Of a stretch of 64,000 nt of DNA, positions 1 through 7,979 are shown piece by piece. Source of the stretch: Rugamonas aquatica. Lineage in GTDB: Bacteria > Pseudomonadota > Gammaproteobacteria > Burkholderiales > Burkholderiaceae_D. The position numbers were made by a program, and so were the translations under genes. Every line of letters starts with the position of its first letter. Positions within the stretch are counted from its first letter, which is position 1. The stretch lies in the NCBI RefSeq assembly GCF_009380215.1, contig NZ_WHUG01000008.1:124001-188000 (forward strand), in the 5' to 3' direction. Under the pieces are notes generated by a model, which was given only the letters and a program-made list of their open reading frames with translations, was not told the origin of the DNA and made no database searches.

Positions 1-1132
1 TGCCGACCAGCTTGCCGTTCTCGATCACCGGCAGCTGCGCCAGGTCGGTGCTGCGCATGCGGTTGAAGGCGGTCAGCAGGGTGTCGCCCGGCGCCACGCT
101 GACGACATCGCCGGCGTCGAAGCGGCGGCCGATCAGGTCGCGCAGGTCATGCAGCGGCGGGCGTTGCAGCAGGCCCTGGTCGTGCATCCAGCCGTCGTTG
201 TAGACCTTGGACAGGTAGCGCGTGCCGGTGTCGCAGACGAAGGTGACGACGCGCTTGGGCGTGGTCTGCTCGCGGCAGTATTTGAGCGCGGCGGCCAGCA
301 GCGTGCCGGTCGACGAACCGCCCAGGATGCCTTCGGCGCGCAGCAGGGCGCGGGCGCTGTCGAAGCTTTCCTGGTCGGTGACGGTGTAGGCCTTGCGCAC
401 ACCGCTGAGGTCGGCAATCGCGGGAATGAAGTCCTCGCCTATGCCTTCCACCGCCCACGAACCGCTGGTGTCGGAGACGCGGCCGGTGTCGACGTACTCG
501 GTCAGGATGGAACCCTTGGGATCGGCCAGTACGAACTCGACGTTGGGCGCGGCCTTGCGGAAGTAATTAGTCAGCCCGGTCAGGGTGCCGGACGAGCCGA
601 CCCCGACCACGATGGCGTCGAGTTCATGGCCGGTCTGCTCCCAGATCTCCGGGCCGGTGGTGGTTTCGTGCGCCAGCGGGTTGGCGGGATTGTTGAACTG
701 GTCGGCGAAGAAGGCGCCCGGCAGTTCGCGCGCCAGGCGCGCCGCGTAGTCCTGGTAGTACTCGGGGTGGCCCTTGCCGACGTCGGAACGGGTGGTGCGT
801 ACTTCGGCGCCCAGCGCCTTCAGGTGCAGCACTTTTTCGGTGGACATTTTATCCGGCACCACCAGCAGCACGCGGTAGCCCTTCAGGCGGCCGACCAGGG
901 CCAGGCCCAGGCCGGTGTTGCCGGCGGTCGCTTCGATGATGGTGCCGCCTGGTTGCAGGCGGCCGTCGGCTTCGGCCGCTTCGATGATGGACAGGCCGAT
1001 GCGGTCCTTGATCGATCCGCCGGGATTCTGCGATTCCAGTTTGAGGAACAACTGGCAGGGGCCGGTGTCCAGACGGGTGACGGGGATCAGCGGCGTGTTG
1101 CCGATGAGGCTGAACAATGCGGGGGTAGGCAT
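1..1132 (-). CDS. PLP-dependent cystathionine beta-synthase / cysteine synthase family enzyme with C-terminal CBS domain (partial)
   Basis: The minus-strand frame is open from an ATG at 1132 to the window edge, so the C-terminus is missing. AAGGAG lies about 7 nt before the ATG. The protein starts MPTPALFSLIGNTPLIP, the N-terminus typical of fold-type II PLP enzymes. SIKDR (about residues 45-49) holds the lysine that binds PLP. ATAGNTG and the later GSSGTLTG are the substrate and phosphate-binding loops. After about residue 330 the chain enters a CBS domain (GDVVSVAPGDTLLTAFNRM), an arrangement found in bacterial cystathionine beta-synthases rather than plain CysK/CysM. The likely reaction is condensation of serine or activated serine with homocysteine or sulfide in the cytoplasm. 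The exact substrate cannot be read from the sequence. It is divergent from the thymidine kinase gene. Confidence 0.9.
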   Translation of the reverse strand, partial: MPTPALFSLIGNTPLIPVTRLDTGPCQLFLKLESQNPGGSIKDRIGLSIIEAAEADGRLQPGGTIIEATAGNTGLGLALVGRLKGYRVLLVVPDKMSTEKVLHLKALGAEVRTTRSDVGKGHPEYYQDYAARLARELPGAFFADQFNNPANPLAHETTTGPEIWEQTGHELDAIVVGVGSSGTLTGLTNYFRKAAPNVEFVLADPKGSILTEYVDTGRVSDTSGSWAVEGIGEDFIPAIADLSGVRKAYTVTDQESFDSARALLRAEGILGGSSTGTLLAAALKYCREQTTPKRVVTFVCDTGTRYLSKVYNDGWMHDQGLLQRPPLHDLRDLIGRRFDAGDVVSVAPGDTLLTAFNRMRSTDLAQLPVIENGKLVG

Positions 1133-1251
1133 GAGGTGCTCCTTGCAGGATATCGGCGCGGGCGGATTGTGTCCGCTCGTGCTTTTTTGAAAAGAGCGGA
1201 TGGTAGGCCGCTCTGTCGCCGCTGGAAAGGAATGTTTCCGAGTTTGCATAT

Positions 1252-1270
1252 GAAAAAAATTATCATTTTC
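1252..1270 (-). promoter_or_regulatory. Fur-box-like sequence between cystathionine beta-synthase-like gene and tdk
   Basis: Read on the minus strand this 19-mer matches the classical 19-bp Fur consensus at 15 of 19 positions by my count. It lies about 120 bp upstream of the PLP enzyme and about 50 bp upstream of the tdk -10 box. Iron control of either gene is inference only, since AT-rich stretches match the Fur consensus easily. Confidence 0.35.
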
Positions 1271-1319
1271 ACCGTGCTGTTGGAAAGACAAGTATGCGCC
1301 TTTTTCGCGGGGGACGGTT

Positions 1320-1325
1320 TATAAT
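1320..1325 (+). promoter_or_regulatory. -10 box of the tdk promoter
   Basis: A perfect TATAAT lies 24 bp upstream of the tdk start codon. I see no convincing -35 element at 16-18 bp spacing, so the promoter may need an activator. Confidence 0.5.
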
Positions 1326-1349
1326 CGCGCTCTTCAATCAGGGGTAGTA

Positions 1350-1910
1350 GTGGCTAAACTTTATTTCCGTTATTCTGCTATGAACGCAGGCAAGTCCACC
1401 GCGATGCTGCAAGTGGCGCACAATTACGAAGAGCAGGGGCAGAAGGTGCGCCTGTTCACGGCCGCCATCGACAACCGCTACGGCGTGGGCCACGTGACCT
1501 CGCGCCTGGGACCGCAGCGCGAGACGGAGGTGTTCGACGCCGCGACCGATTTCCTGGTCTGCATCGACCAGAAGATCGCCTGCCTGTTGATCGACGAGGC
1601 GCAGTTCCTCAGCACGGCCCAGGTGCAGCAGTTGCACCAGCTGGCGCAGGTGCGCGGCGTGCCGGTCATCACCTACGGCCTGCGCACGGACTTCCGCGGC
1701 GAGCCGTTCCCCGGCTCGGCCTATCTGCTGGCGCTGGCCGACGATATTGAAGAATTGAAGAACATCTGCACTTGCGGCAAGAAGGCGACGATGAATATCC
1801 GCGTCGACGAGAACGGCCGACGCATCAAGGAAGGCGAGCAGATCAGCATTGGCGGCAACGAGAGCTACCGCCAGGCCTGCGGCCGCTGTTTTTATACCGA
1901 CAACCACTAA
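1350..1910 (+). CDS. tdk: Thymidine kinase
   Basis: A 186-residue protein of the type II (bacterial and eukaryotic cytosolic) thymidine kinase family, which phosphorylates thymidine with ATP in the salvage pathway. The start is GTG at 1350. The P-loop is SAMNAGKST near residue 10. The Walker B/DEAQF motif (LLIDEAQFL) is near residue 75. The lasso region with the substrate-contacting tyrosine lies near the C-terminus. Structural zinc ligands are visible as CTCGKK and the late CGRCF. Length equals the family norm (about 190). It is followed after 25 bp by a hydrolase gene, probably co-transcribed. Confidence 0.96.
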   Translation: MAKLYFRYSAMNAGKSTAMLQVAHNYEEQGQKVRLFTAAIDNRYGVGHVTSRLGPQRETEVFDAATDFLVCIDQKIACLLIDEAQFLSTAQVQQLHQLAQVRGVPVITYGLRTDFRGEPFPGSAYLLALADDIEELKNICTCGKKATMNIRVDENGRRIKEGEQISIGGNESYRQACGRCFYTDNH

Positions 1911-1935
1911 ACTTTTCAGCCCGGGAGCGCCGGCC

Positions 1936-2856
1936 ATGTCGTTGAGTATCACCGATGTGCCCGCGCTGGATAACCGGCGCGTCAAAACCAGCACCGAGGA
2001 TGTGCTGATCGACCGTGTGGTACCGGGAGAGATCCTGGTGATCGCCTTCGGCTTCGTGTCCTGGGATGCGCGGCCGGACTTCGATTTCTATGGGCGCCTG
2101 AAAAAGCTGGAGCAAGCCAGCGGACGCCATCTCAACAAAATTCTCGTGCGCGATTCCGGCAACAGCTGGTACCACCGCGCCGTCGCCGGACTGGGTGAAC
2201 ATCCCGATGACACGGTCGAGACGCTGCGCGCGCTGGTGGCGGAAATCCGGCCGAGCAAGGTCGTCACCATCGGCCAGTCGATGGGCGCTTATGCGGCCGT
2301 CATGTTCGGGTTGCTGCTCGGAGTGGAGCAGGTGGTGGCGTTTGGCCCCTTGTCCTTTCTCGATGTGAAGCAGGCTTTGCTCTACCACGACCGCCGCTGG
2401 ATCGCCGTGATGCGGGCGCTGGCGCAGCAACCGCCGCCGTCGGGCTATTACGACCTGGCGGCGCTGGGCCGCGAGCGCGGCGGGCAGACGCAGTTGCACA
2501 TCGTGTTCGGCACCAAGCCGGACCGGGACGATGCGACCGAGTCCGTCAACCTGGACGCCATGCACGCGCATCGGCTGGCGGCGGCGGGCAATTGCACGCT
2601 GTATCCGTTTCCCTATTCGGGCCATGCGGTGGTGCAGCATCTGATCGACACCAAGCGCATCAACGGCCTGCTGGCGCGCATCATCGCGGGCATCGAGCTG
2701 GCGCCGGAACCGTTCGATGTGACGCCGGCCTGGCGCGACTGGGTGGCCGAGAACCTCAAGCTGGGCAGCCCGCCGGCGGAGCTGGTGGACATCCTGCAGC
2801 AGCATGGCTTTTCCTACGAGAGCAGCGTCGCGGCAGTCGCGGGCGGTGGCGCGTGA
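1936..2856 (+). CDS. Alpha/beta hydrolase-like protein
   Basis: A 306-residue cytoplasmic protein starting at ATG 1936; the frame is open further upstream but that part overlaps tdk. The motif GQSMGAYAAV has the Gly-x-Ser-x-Gly nucleophile elbow of alpha/beta hydrolases. A late PYSGHAVV could provide the catalytic histidine. The middle resembles proteins annotated as accessory hydrolases of polysaccharide or capsule loci, but I cannot name a substrate. Its stop codon overlaps the ATG of the M6-like protease gene (TGATG), so the two are translationally coupled. Confidence 0.7.
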   Translation: MSLSITDVPALDNRRVKTSTEDVLIDRVVPGEILVIAFGFVSWDARPDFDFYGRLKKLEQASGRHLNKILVRDSGNSWYHRAVAGLGEHPDDTVETLRALVAEIRPSKVVTIGQSMGAYAAVMFGLLLGVEQVVAFGPLSFLDVKQALLYHDRRWIAVMRALAQQPPPSGYYDLAALGRERGGQTQLHIVFGTKPDRDDATESVNLDAMHAHRLAAAGNCTLYPFPYSGHAVVQHLIDTKRINGLLARIIAGIELAPEPFDVTPAWRDWVAENLKLGSPPAELVDILQQHGFSYESSVAAVAGGGA

Positions 2857-3995
2857 TGGCGCGGTGCGCGGTTGGCGCATTGGCGTTGTTGATGGCTTTG
2901 CCCGCCTCGGCAGCCGACCCGCTGGCCGCATGCCGCTTGCCCGAAATGCAACTGCGTACCGATGTCGGCCTCGGCTTCCCGCGCAAGCCCGAGCGCTTGA
3001 AGACCACGGGCCAGCTGCGTTTCCGCGTGTTGTTCGTCGACTTCAGCGACGCCCCGGCAACGGTCGCGCCGCGTGATGTGCTGTCCATCATCTCGCCGCG
3101 CGCGGAGCAGTACTTCAAGGCCGTCTCCTACGGCAAGCTGGACGTGACGCTGGCCGCCGACCCGCGCTGGATACGCATGCGCAAACCCTCGTCCGACTAC
3201 CACTTCGGCCGCGATGCCTCGTTCGAATACCATCGCGCCTACTTCCAGGAAGCGATAAACCTGGCCGGTCCCTCGGTCGACTATTCCGGCAGCGACGCCA
3301 TCCTGGTGATCGCCAATCCCGCCACCCAGGCGATCAACTGGGGGCCGGCCTTCACCGCCAGGTCCGGGCAGGGCGTCCGGGCCGGCGGCCGCGAATTCCT
3401 CAACGGCGCCACCTCGGGCAGCGATCTGCCGACGCTGGGCTGGGCCTGGTTTGTGCATGAAATCGGCCATGCGATGTCGCTGGTCGACCTGGCCGGCCCG
3501 CGTCCGCCCAGGCAGTTGTGGCACACCTATGTCGGGGAATTCAGCGCGATGGGCAACCCGACGGGCAGGGCGCCGGAATACCTGGGCTGGGAGCGCTGGC
3601 AACTGGGCTGGCTGGATGACGCGCAAGTCAGCTGCGCCAGCGCCGCCAGCACGACCTTGACGCTGACGCCGCTCGAACGCGCAGGCGGCGCCAAGCTGGC
3701 GCTGGTGCCGACCGGTCCGAACACGGCGCTGGCGGTGGAAAGCCGGCGTGCCGAAGGCTACGACAGCAGGCTGCCGCGTGCCGGCCTGCTGGTCTACACC
3801 GTCGATACGCGGCTGACTTCGCATGACGGCGCGGTCCGCGTGCAGCCGCCAGGCGACAGCGACGAGCAGCATCTGCAAGCGCTGCTGGCGGTCGGCCAGA
3901 CGGTGACGGCGGGCCAACTGACCGTCACGCTGCTGGCCAGCGATGCGCACGGCGACACCTTCCGCATCGAGCGCGCGGCTAAACCTCGGGACTGA
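2856..3995 (+). CDS. Secreted M6-like metalloprotease domain protein
   Basis: A 379-residue protein. The start at ATG 2856 overlaps the stop of the previous gene and gives a clean Sec signal peptide (basic MAR, hydrophobic GALALLMALP, ASA-A cleavage near residue 20). LFVDFSDAP is the motif that opens M6 (immune inhibitor A-like) peptidase domains, and WFVHEIGHAMSL supplies the zinc-binding HExxH. The C-terminal 150 residues look like a beta-rich domain. An extracellular or periplasmic endopeptidase is likely. Substrate is unknown. The coupling to an alpha/beta hydrolase suggests a shared task. Confidence 0.75.
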   Translation: MARCAVGALALLMALPASAADPLAACRLPEMQLRTDVGLGFPRKPERLKTTGQLRFRVLFVDFSDAPATVAPRDVLSIISPRAEQYFKAVSYGKLDVTLAADPRWIRMRKPSSDYHFGRDASFEYHRAYFQEAINLAGPSVDYSGSDAILVIANPATQAINWGPAFTARSGQGVRAGGREFLNGATSGSDLPTLGWAWFVHEIGHAMSLVDLAGPRPPRQLWHTYVGEFSAMGNPTGRAPEYLGWERWQLGWLDDAQVSCASAASTTLTLTPLERAGGAKLALVPTGPNTALAVESRRAEGYDSRLPRAGLLVYTVDTRLTSHDGAVRVQPPGDSDEQHLQALLAVGQTVTAGQLTVTLLASDAHGDTFRIERAAKPRD

Positions 3996-4079
3996 CGCCG
4001 GCAAGCATCGCAAGAGGAGAGGATAGGCGTTCGATAGCGAGAAATTGACGCCGGGCGGTCATCGTGCGACGATGCGGCC

Positions 4080-4211
4080 ATGAGCAGCCTGTTTGCATGT
4101 AGTACGCTCGCGCCGGCGTGGTTGTGCCGTCACCGCGACATTTTGCTGTACCTGGCGCCATCGCTCGGGCTGGCGCTGCTGATCCGCGCCATGTCGGCGC
4201 GGCATCCCTGA
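4080..4211 (+). CDS. Possible small membrane protein (43 aa)
   Basis: A short reading frame from ATG 4080, MSSLFACSTL..., with a central hydrophobic stretch (DILLYLAPSLGLALLIRAM) that could be one membrane helix. No good Shine-Dalgarno sequence is visible and I recognise no family. It ends 12 bp before the membrane-protease gene. It may be a chance frame. Confidence 0.25.
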   Translation: MSSLFACSTLAPAWLCRHRDILLYLAPSLGLALLIRAMSARHP

Positions 4212-4223
4212 CGAGAGGCCAGA

Positions 4224-4745
4224 ATGTCCTCGCTAAATCACATGGGCCTGACGGTCAGCTCCATCCCATCCATCGTATTGATATTTATCTGGTTCTGCTT
4301 GCTGCGCTGGGTGAGGTATTCTGGCTGGGGAATTGCGATCCTGACGTTGATAGGGACGATCAGCCACGAGGTCTTGCACGCGGCGGTGGGCTGGGTGGTT
4401 TATGCGAAGCCCACGTCGTTTTCCATCATTCCAAGACGGGGAAAAAACTATTGGATGCTAGGCTCCGTGGGGTTTAGAAATCTGAATATCTGGAATTCTG
4501 CGCCGGTGGCCTTTGCCCCACTTCTGTTGGCTTGGGTGAGTTGGTTGATCTTCAACTATTGGACGCAGTCGGCTTTTCAGCGCGGCGACTACACGAGCTG
4601 GCTGGTGTCTGGATATGTCGCGGCGGTCGCATTGTTCTCCTGCCTTCCCTCCCATATCGATATAAAAATGGGGGCGCTGTCCGCCCTGATGTATGGCTGT
4701 ATTGCTTGTCTGGTTTGGCTGGCCATTTTTCAGTTCCATCGATAG
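4224..4745 (+). CDS. Predicted integral-membrane zinc metalloprotease (HExxH in a membrane helix)
   Basis: A 173-residue protein with about four to five hydrophobic helices. GTISHEVLHAAVGW places a HExxH zinc motif at a helix, and CLPSHIDIKMG further on gives a P-S-x-x-D type segment where the third zinc ligand usually lies in M50/DUF3267-like intramembrane proteases. Such proteins cleave membrane-spanning substrates or act as scaffolds. Assignment to the DUF3267/M50 group is by motif and size, not by a search. GC content is lower than in surrounding genes. It precedes the neprosin gene in the same direction. Confidence 0.6.
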   Translation: MSSLNHMGLTVSSIPSIVLIFIWFCLLRWVRYSGWGIAILTLIGTISHEVLHAAVGWVVYAKPTSFSIIPRRGKNYWMLGSVGFRNLNIWNSAPVAFAPLLLAWVSWLIFNYWTQSAFQRGDYTSWLVSGYVAAVALFSCLPSHIDIKMGALSALMYGCIACLVWLAIFQFHR

Positions 4746-4860
4746 GCTAAGACCTGATTGCATCCTGATTGCGCGTTATCACAGACAGCCCCGCGCCAAC
4801 CGCCGACACTATTTTGGCGGACCCTGCCGCTACACGCTGATAACACAAAGGAGGACAGTC

Positions 4861-6120
4861 ATGCCTGCTTCACACCCTCTCGTGCCTTTCGATCAATTCG
4901 TACAATCCTTGCACGCGGCGCGAGCCGAACATTTCTTGAATGTTCCCCATAGCAATATCGCTGACGCAGGCTCGTTCGACGAAATCCGGACGTATCTCAT
5001 TAAATATTACGACTCTACAACCGCCTTGCATAGTTTCGTGGACGCCAACGGCTCCGTGTTCGACTGCATTCCGATCGAACAGCAGATGTCCCGTCGAGGC
5101 CAGCCGGGCGCGATCGCGACAGCGGTGGATCTTCCCGGCTGGGCGGCAACGCTGGCCCCTGGCGCGCCGCACGCTCCTGCGCGCGCTCTGGTGCAATTGC
5201 ATGCCGACTTCGTCGATATCTACGGCAACCAGATGCTCGCGCCCGACGGAACGATACCGGTAAGGCGGCTGACTCTGGAGGACCTGTCCCGGTTCAGAAG
5301 CCTGCGGCACTTCATGCAGAAGCGTCCCGGCAACGGTGGCGGGATCAGGCCTCCCGGCGCCTCGGGCCCGTCGCCACAAGTGGCGGCGACGCATCGCTGG
5401 GCGCACGCGTTTCAGAACGTCAACAATCTCGGCGGCACCAGCTTCGTCAATGTCTGGGATCCGAGCATAGGAGCGAACCAAATATTCTCGCTGTCGCAAC
5501 ATTGGTATGTCGGTGGCAGCGGCGCCGCGCTGCAAACTGCGGAAGTCGGCTGGCAGGTCTATCCCGGAATGTACGCGAATACCAAACCGTGTTTGTTTAT
5601 CTACTGGACGGCGGACGCCTATCACTCGACGGGTTGCTACAACCTGTCCTGCAGCGCCTTCGTCCAGACCAACAAGAACTGGGCTCTCGGCGGCGCGCTG
5701 TCCCCCTGGAGCGTCGCGGGTGGGACTCAATATGAACTCGATATCGCCTTCTATCTCGTGGGCGGCAACTGGTGGCTTTATTTGGGCGGAGGCGCCGCTG
5801 CCAATGCGGTCGGCTATTACCCCGCCTCAATCTATCACGGTGGAGCGATGGCTACGCATGCCTCGGAAATCGACTATGGCGGCGAGGTCGTCGGCACGAC
5901 CAGCTGGCCGCCCATGGGCGGCGGAGCCTACGCCTCTGGGGGGTGGCAGCACGCGGCATATCAGCGACAAATCCAGTACTTCCCGACCGGCGGCGGCCGC
6001 ACGGACGCCGCGCTGACAGCATCTGCGAATGCACCGTGCTACACTTCTCAGGTCGTCAAATACGCCGCGCCATGGAACGAGACAGTCTGGTTTGGCGGAC
6101 CAGGCGGCACCCACTGCTGA
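4861..6120 (+). CDS. Neprosin-domain (DUF239) prolyl endopeptidase-like protein
   Basis: A 419-residue protein; the ATG at 4861 follows a strong AAAGGAGG, which decides against the longer open frame. Residues about 180-419 form a neprosin domain: AEVGWQVYP with Glu228, LFIYWTADAYHSTGCYN, then the GGEVVG motif with Glu342. Plant neprosin uses a glutamate pair about 110 residues apart in these motifs, and here the spacing is 114, so an active glutamic peptidase cutting after proline is plausible. There is no signal peptide, unusual for a family that is normally secreted. Residues 1-170 are unrecognised and may be an activation domain. Confidence 0.8.
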   Translation: MPASHPLVPFDQFVQSLHAARAEHFLNVPHSNIADAGSFDEIRTYLIKYYDSTTALHSFVDANGSVFDCIPIEQQMSRRGQPGAIATAVDLPGWAATLAPGAPHAPARALVQLHADFVDIYGNQMLAPDGTIPVRRLTLEDLSRFRSLRHFMQKRPGNGGGIRPPGASGPSPQVAATHRWAHAFQNVNNLGGTSFVNVWDPSIGANQIFSLSQHWYVGGSGAALQTAEVGWQVYPGMYANTKPCLFIYWTADAYHSTGCYNLSCSAFVQTNKNWALGGALSPWSVAGGTQYELDIAFYLVGGNWWLYLGGGAAANAVGYYPASIYHGGAMATHASEIDYGGEVVGTTSWPPMGGGAYASGGWQHAAYQRQIQYFPTGGGRTDAALTASANAPCYTSQVVKYAAPWNETVWFGGPGGTHC

Positions 6121-6135
6121 TCCATGGAGTCGCCG

Positions 6136-6435
6136 ATGACGCAGCCCAAGAGCAACAAGGCAGCCCAGGCCATCGGTCCGCCGCCGGCGATCGAGCGAAC
6201 GGAACGGGCAGAACCCATTCCGGAAATTTCGCTCTATCGAGGCCGCGCGATTTATTTGACCGCGGCACAAAGTGCCAACGGGCTCTGGACCGGTAGCGCG
6301 CGCCTCGACGACGAGTCCGGTCGGGTAACAAACGCTGCCGGCGAATTCGCCACGGCGAACCAGGCTCGCGCGGCCGCGTTGTCCCAGGCCGTCGCCGCCA
6401 TCGATCACGAGAATCGCTTTCGCGGCAAGCCGTGA
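6136..6435 (+). CDS. Hypothetical protein downstream of neprosin gene
   Basis: A 99-residue protein. ATG 6136 has GGAG at proper spacing; another in-frame ATG at 6124 directly follows the neprosin stop. The N-terminal 30 residues look disordered. Residues 35-90 (ISLYRGRAIYLTA... WTGSARLDDESG) look like a small beta-rich unit followed by a helix. No family recognised. Tight spacing suggests co-expression with the neprosin-like peptidase. Confidence 0.55.
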   Translation: MTQPKSNKAAQAIGPPPAIERTERAEPIPEISLYRGRAIYLTAAQSANGLWTGSARLDDESGRVTNAAGEFATANQARAAALSQAVAAIDHENRFRGKP

Positions 6436-6441
6436 CTTGAT

Positions 6442-6879
6442 TTAGTGGTGGGCGGCGGCCGCGTTCAGCGGCCGCACCGGCGCTTCAAGCTGGATGCTGC
6501 TGCGCTGATGTTTGGCATCCTCGAACTCCAGCGTCAGCGGGATTTTCTGGCCGTCGGCCAGCGGCTGCTTCAGCTGCATCAGCATCAGGTGGTAGCCGCC
6601 CGGCGCCAGCTGCACGGCCTGGCCGGCAGGCAGCGGCAGGCCGTCGATCTGGCGCATCCGCATCACATCGTCCACCATTTTCATTTCGTGCACTTCGACC
6701 ACGCCGGCCGCCGGCGAGCTGGCGCCGACCAGGCGCGCGTCCTGGGAGGCGGTCAGCGTCATGAAGGCGCCGGTGGCTTTCTGCTGGGCCACGGTGCCGC
6801 GCACCCAGGCCTCGCTGACGGTGACTTGCGCGAACGCGGGCAGGGCGGCGAGGAGCATCAGATAAATCATGCGTTTCAT
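6442..6879 (-). CDS. Periplasmic copper chaperone PCu(A)C
   Basis: A 145-residue protein with a signal peptide (MKRMIYLMLLAALPAFA). It carries the PCuAC copper site: HEMKM about 65 residues in, a second methionine about ten residues later (VMRMRQ), then HLMLM. This His/Met set binds Cu(I) and delivers it to the CuA centre of cytochrome oxidase. A His-rich C-terminus (AAAAHH) may also bind metal. The start overlaps the SCO stop (ATGA), so the pair is co-translated. Confidence 0.92.
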   Translation of the reverse strand: MKRMIYLMLLAALPAFAQVTVSEAWVRGTVAQQKATGAFMTLTASQDARLVGASSPAAGVVEVHEMKMVDDVMRMRQIDGLPLPAGQAVQLAPGGYHLMLMQLKQPLADGQKIPLTLEFEDAKHQRSSIQLEAPVRPLNAAAAHH

Positions 6880-7484
6880 TGGAATAATCCTTTCAGGAAG
6901 CTGGTTTCTTTTTTAGGTTGCATCAGTTTGCGCAGGTCGGCTGCGCATTGCTGGGCGGTCTGGTCGTGCTTGAAGGCGAGGCGGATCTTGCCGGTGGCGT
7001 CGAACACGTAGGTGATGGCCGTGTGGTCCATCGTGTATGAGCTGCCGCTGGGCACCTTGCGGTAGAAGATCTTGAAGTCCTTGGCCGCCTTGGCCGTTTG
7101 TGCGGCGTCGCCGCGCAGGCCGACGAAGCCGGGATCGAAGGCGCGCATGTATTCGGCCAGCAGCGCGGCGGTGTCGCGCTCGGGGTCGACGGTGACGAAC
7201 AGCACTTGCAGCTTGTCGCCGTCGGCGCCGAGCAGTTTCCTGGTTTCGACGGCGCGCGACAGTGCGGTCGGGCAGACATCCGGGCATTGCGTGAAGCCGA
7301 AGAACAGCAGCACGTATTTGCCTTTGAAGTCCTGCAGCGAGGCGGGCTTGCCGTCGCCGTAGAACAGCCGGAAGTCCGGGCCGATGCTGCTGCCGGTGAT
7401 GTCGATGCCGGTGTAGGCCGGTGTTGCGGCGTGGGCGGCCAGCGGCAATGCAGCCAGCGCGGTAAGTAGGGTACGGCGTTGCAT
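6876..7484 (-). CDS. SCO1/SenC family copper-binding thioredoxin-fold protein
   Basis: A 202-residue protein. The start at ATG 7484 gives MQRRTLLTALAALPLAAHAA, a signal peptide; the longer upstream frame is rejected. GFTQCPDVCPTA is the CxxxC copper motif, and DHTAITYVFD carries the third ligand histidine. SCO proteins reduce and metallate the CuA site of cytochrome c oxidase subunit II. It is the middle gene of the operon DUF2946-SCO-PCuAC. Confidence 0.93.
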   Translation of the reverse strand: MQRRTLLTALAALPLAAHAATPAYTGIDITGSSIGPDFRLFYGDGKPASLQDFKGKYVLLFFGFTQCPDVCPTALSRAVETRKLLGADGDKLQVLFVTVDPERDTAALLAEYMRAFDPGFVGLRGDAAQTAKAAKDFKIFYRKVPSGSSYTMDHTAITYVFDATGKIRLAFKHDQTAQQCAADLRKLMQPKKETSFLKGLFQ

Positions 7485-7566
7485 GGTGAGTCCTGTGTAA
7501 CGATCGATAGGCGCACGCCGGCCGTCGCCGGAATGGCGTGGCCGCTGCATGCGGGTTACGGGAACA

Positions 7567-7929
7567 TCAGGAGAATGCGGGCGGCCCGCGCGGCTGCGCG
7601 TCGGACCAGACGAAGGGAAGAACAGGGGAGAAGTAGTGCGGTGCAGGGTAGGCGTCATGGCCGCGCAGCACGGCGACCAGGCCGGCAGGAGCGGGCGGTG
7701 GCGCGTAGGTGTCGGCATGGGTGGCGCAGAATACGCAGTGCTTGAGCGCGTGCGGAGCGCTGTCGCCAGGCGCTTGCTTGGCCGGCGTTGCGGAGCAAAT
7801 TTCCAGCGCCAGCGGATCGCGCGTCAGCGCGGACATCGCATGGCCGATCGCCGGTGCGAGCAGGTTCAGCAAAATCGCAATGCATACGATCAGGCTGTGA
7901 CTGCGCCGGTGCTTGAACAATTTACCCAT
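7567..7929 (-). CDS. DUF2946-like protein of the copper operon
   Basis: A 120-residue protein starting at ATG 7929 (MGKLFKHRRSH). A hydrophobic N-terminal segment (LIVCIAILLNLLAPAIGHA) is a signal peptide or anchor. HCVFCATHAD is a Cys/His motif like the metal-binding centre of DUF2946 proteins. Function is unknown; members commonly sit beside SCO and PCuAC genes or TonB receptors for copper. It lies 82 bp upstream of the SCO gene on the same strand. Confidence 0.65.
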   Translation of the reverse strand: MGKLFKHRRSHSLIVCIAILLNLLAPAIGHAMSALTRDPLALEICSATPAKQAPGDSAPHALKHCVFCATHADTYAPPPAPAGLVAVLRGHDAYPAPHYFSPVLPFVWSDAQPRGPPAFS

Positions 7930-7979
7930 CCGACAATTATAGGGCAAAAGAAAATCCGGGGTCGTGCCCCGGATTGGTT

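Noticed and set aside
149..1324. Long plus-strand open frame of 391 codons over the PLP enzyme
   Set aside because: It is the antisense shadow of the cystathionine beta-synthase-like gene, which has all catalytic motifs.
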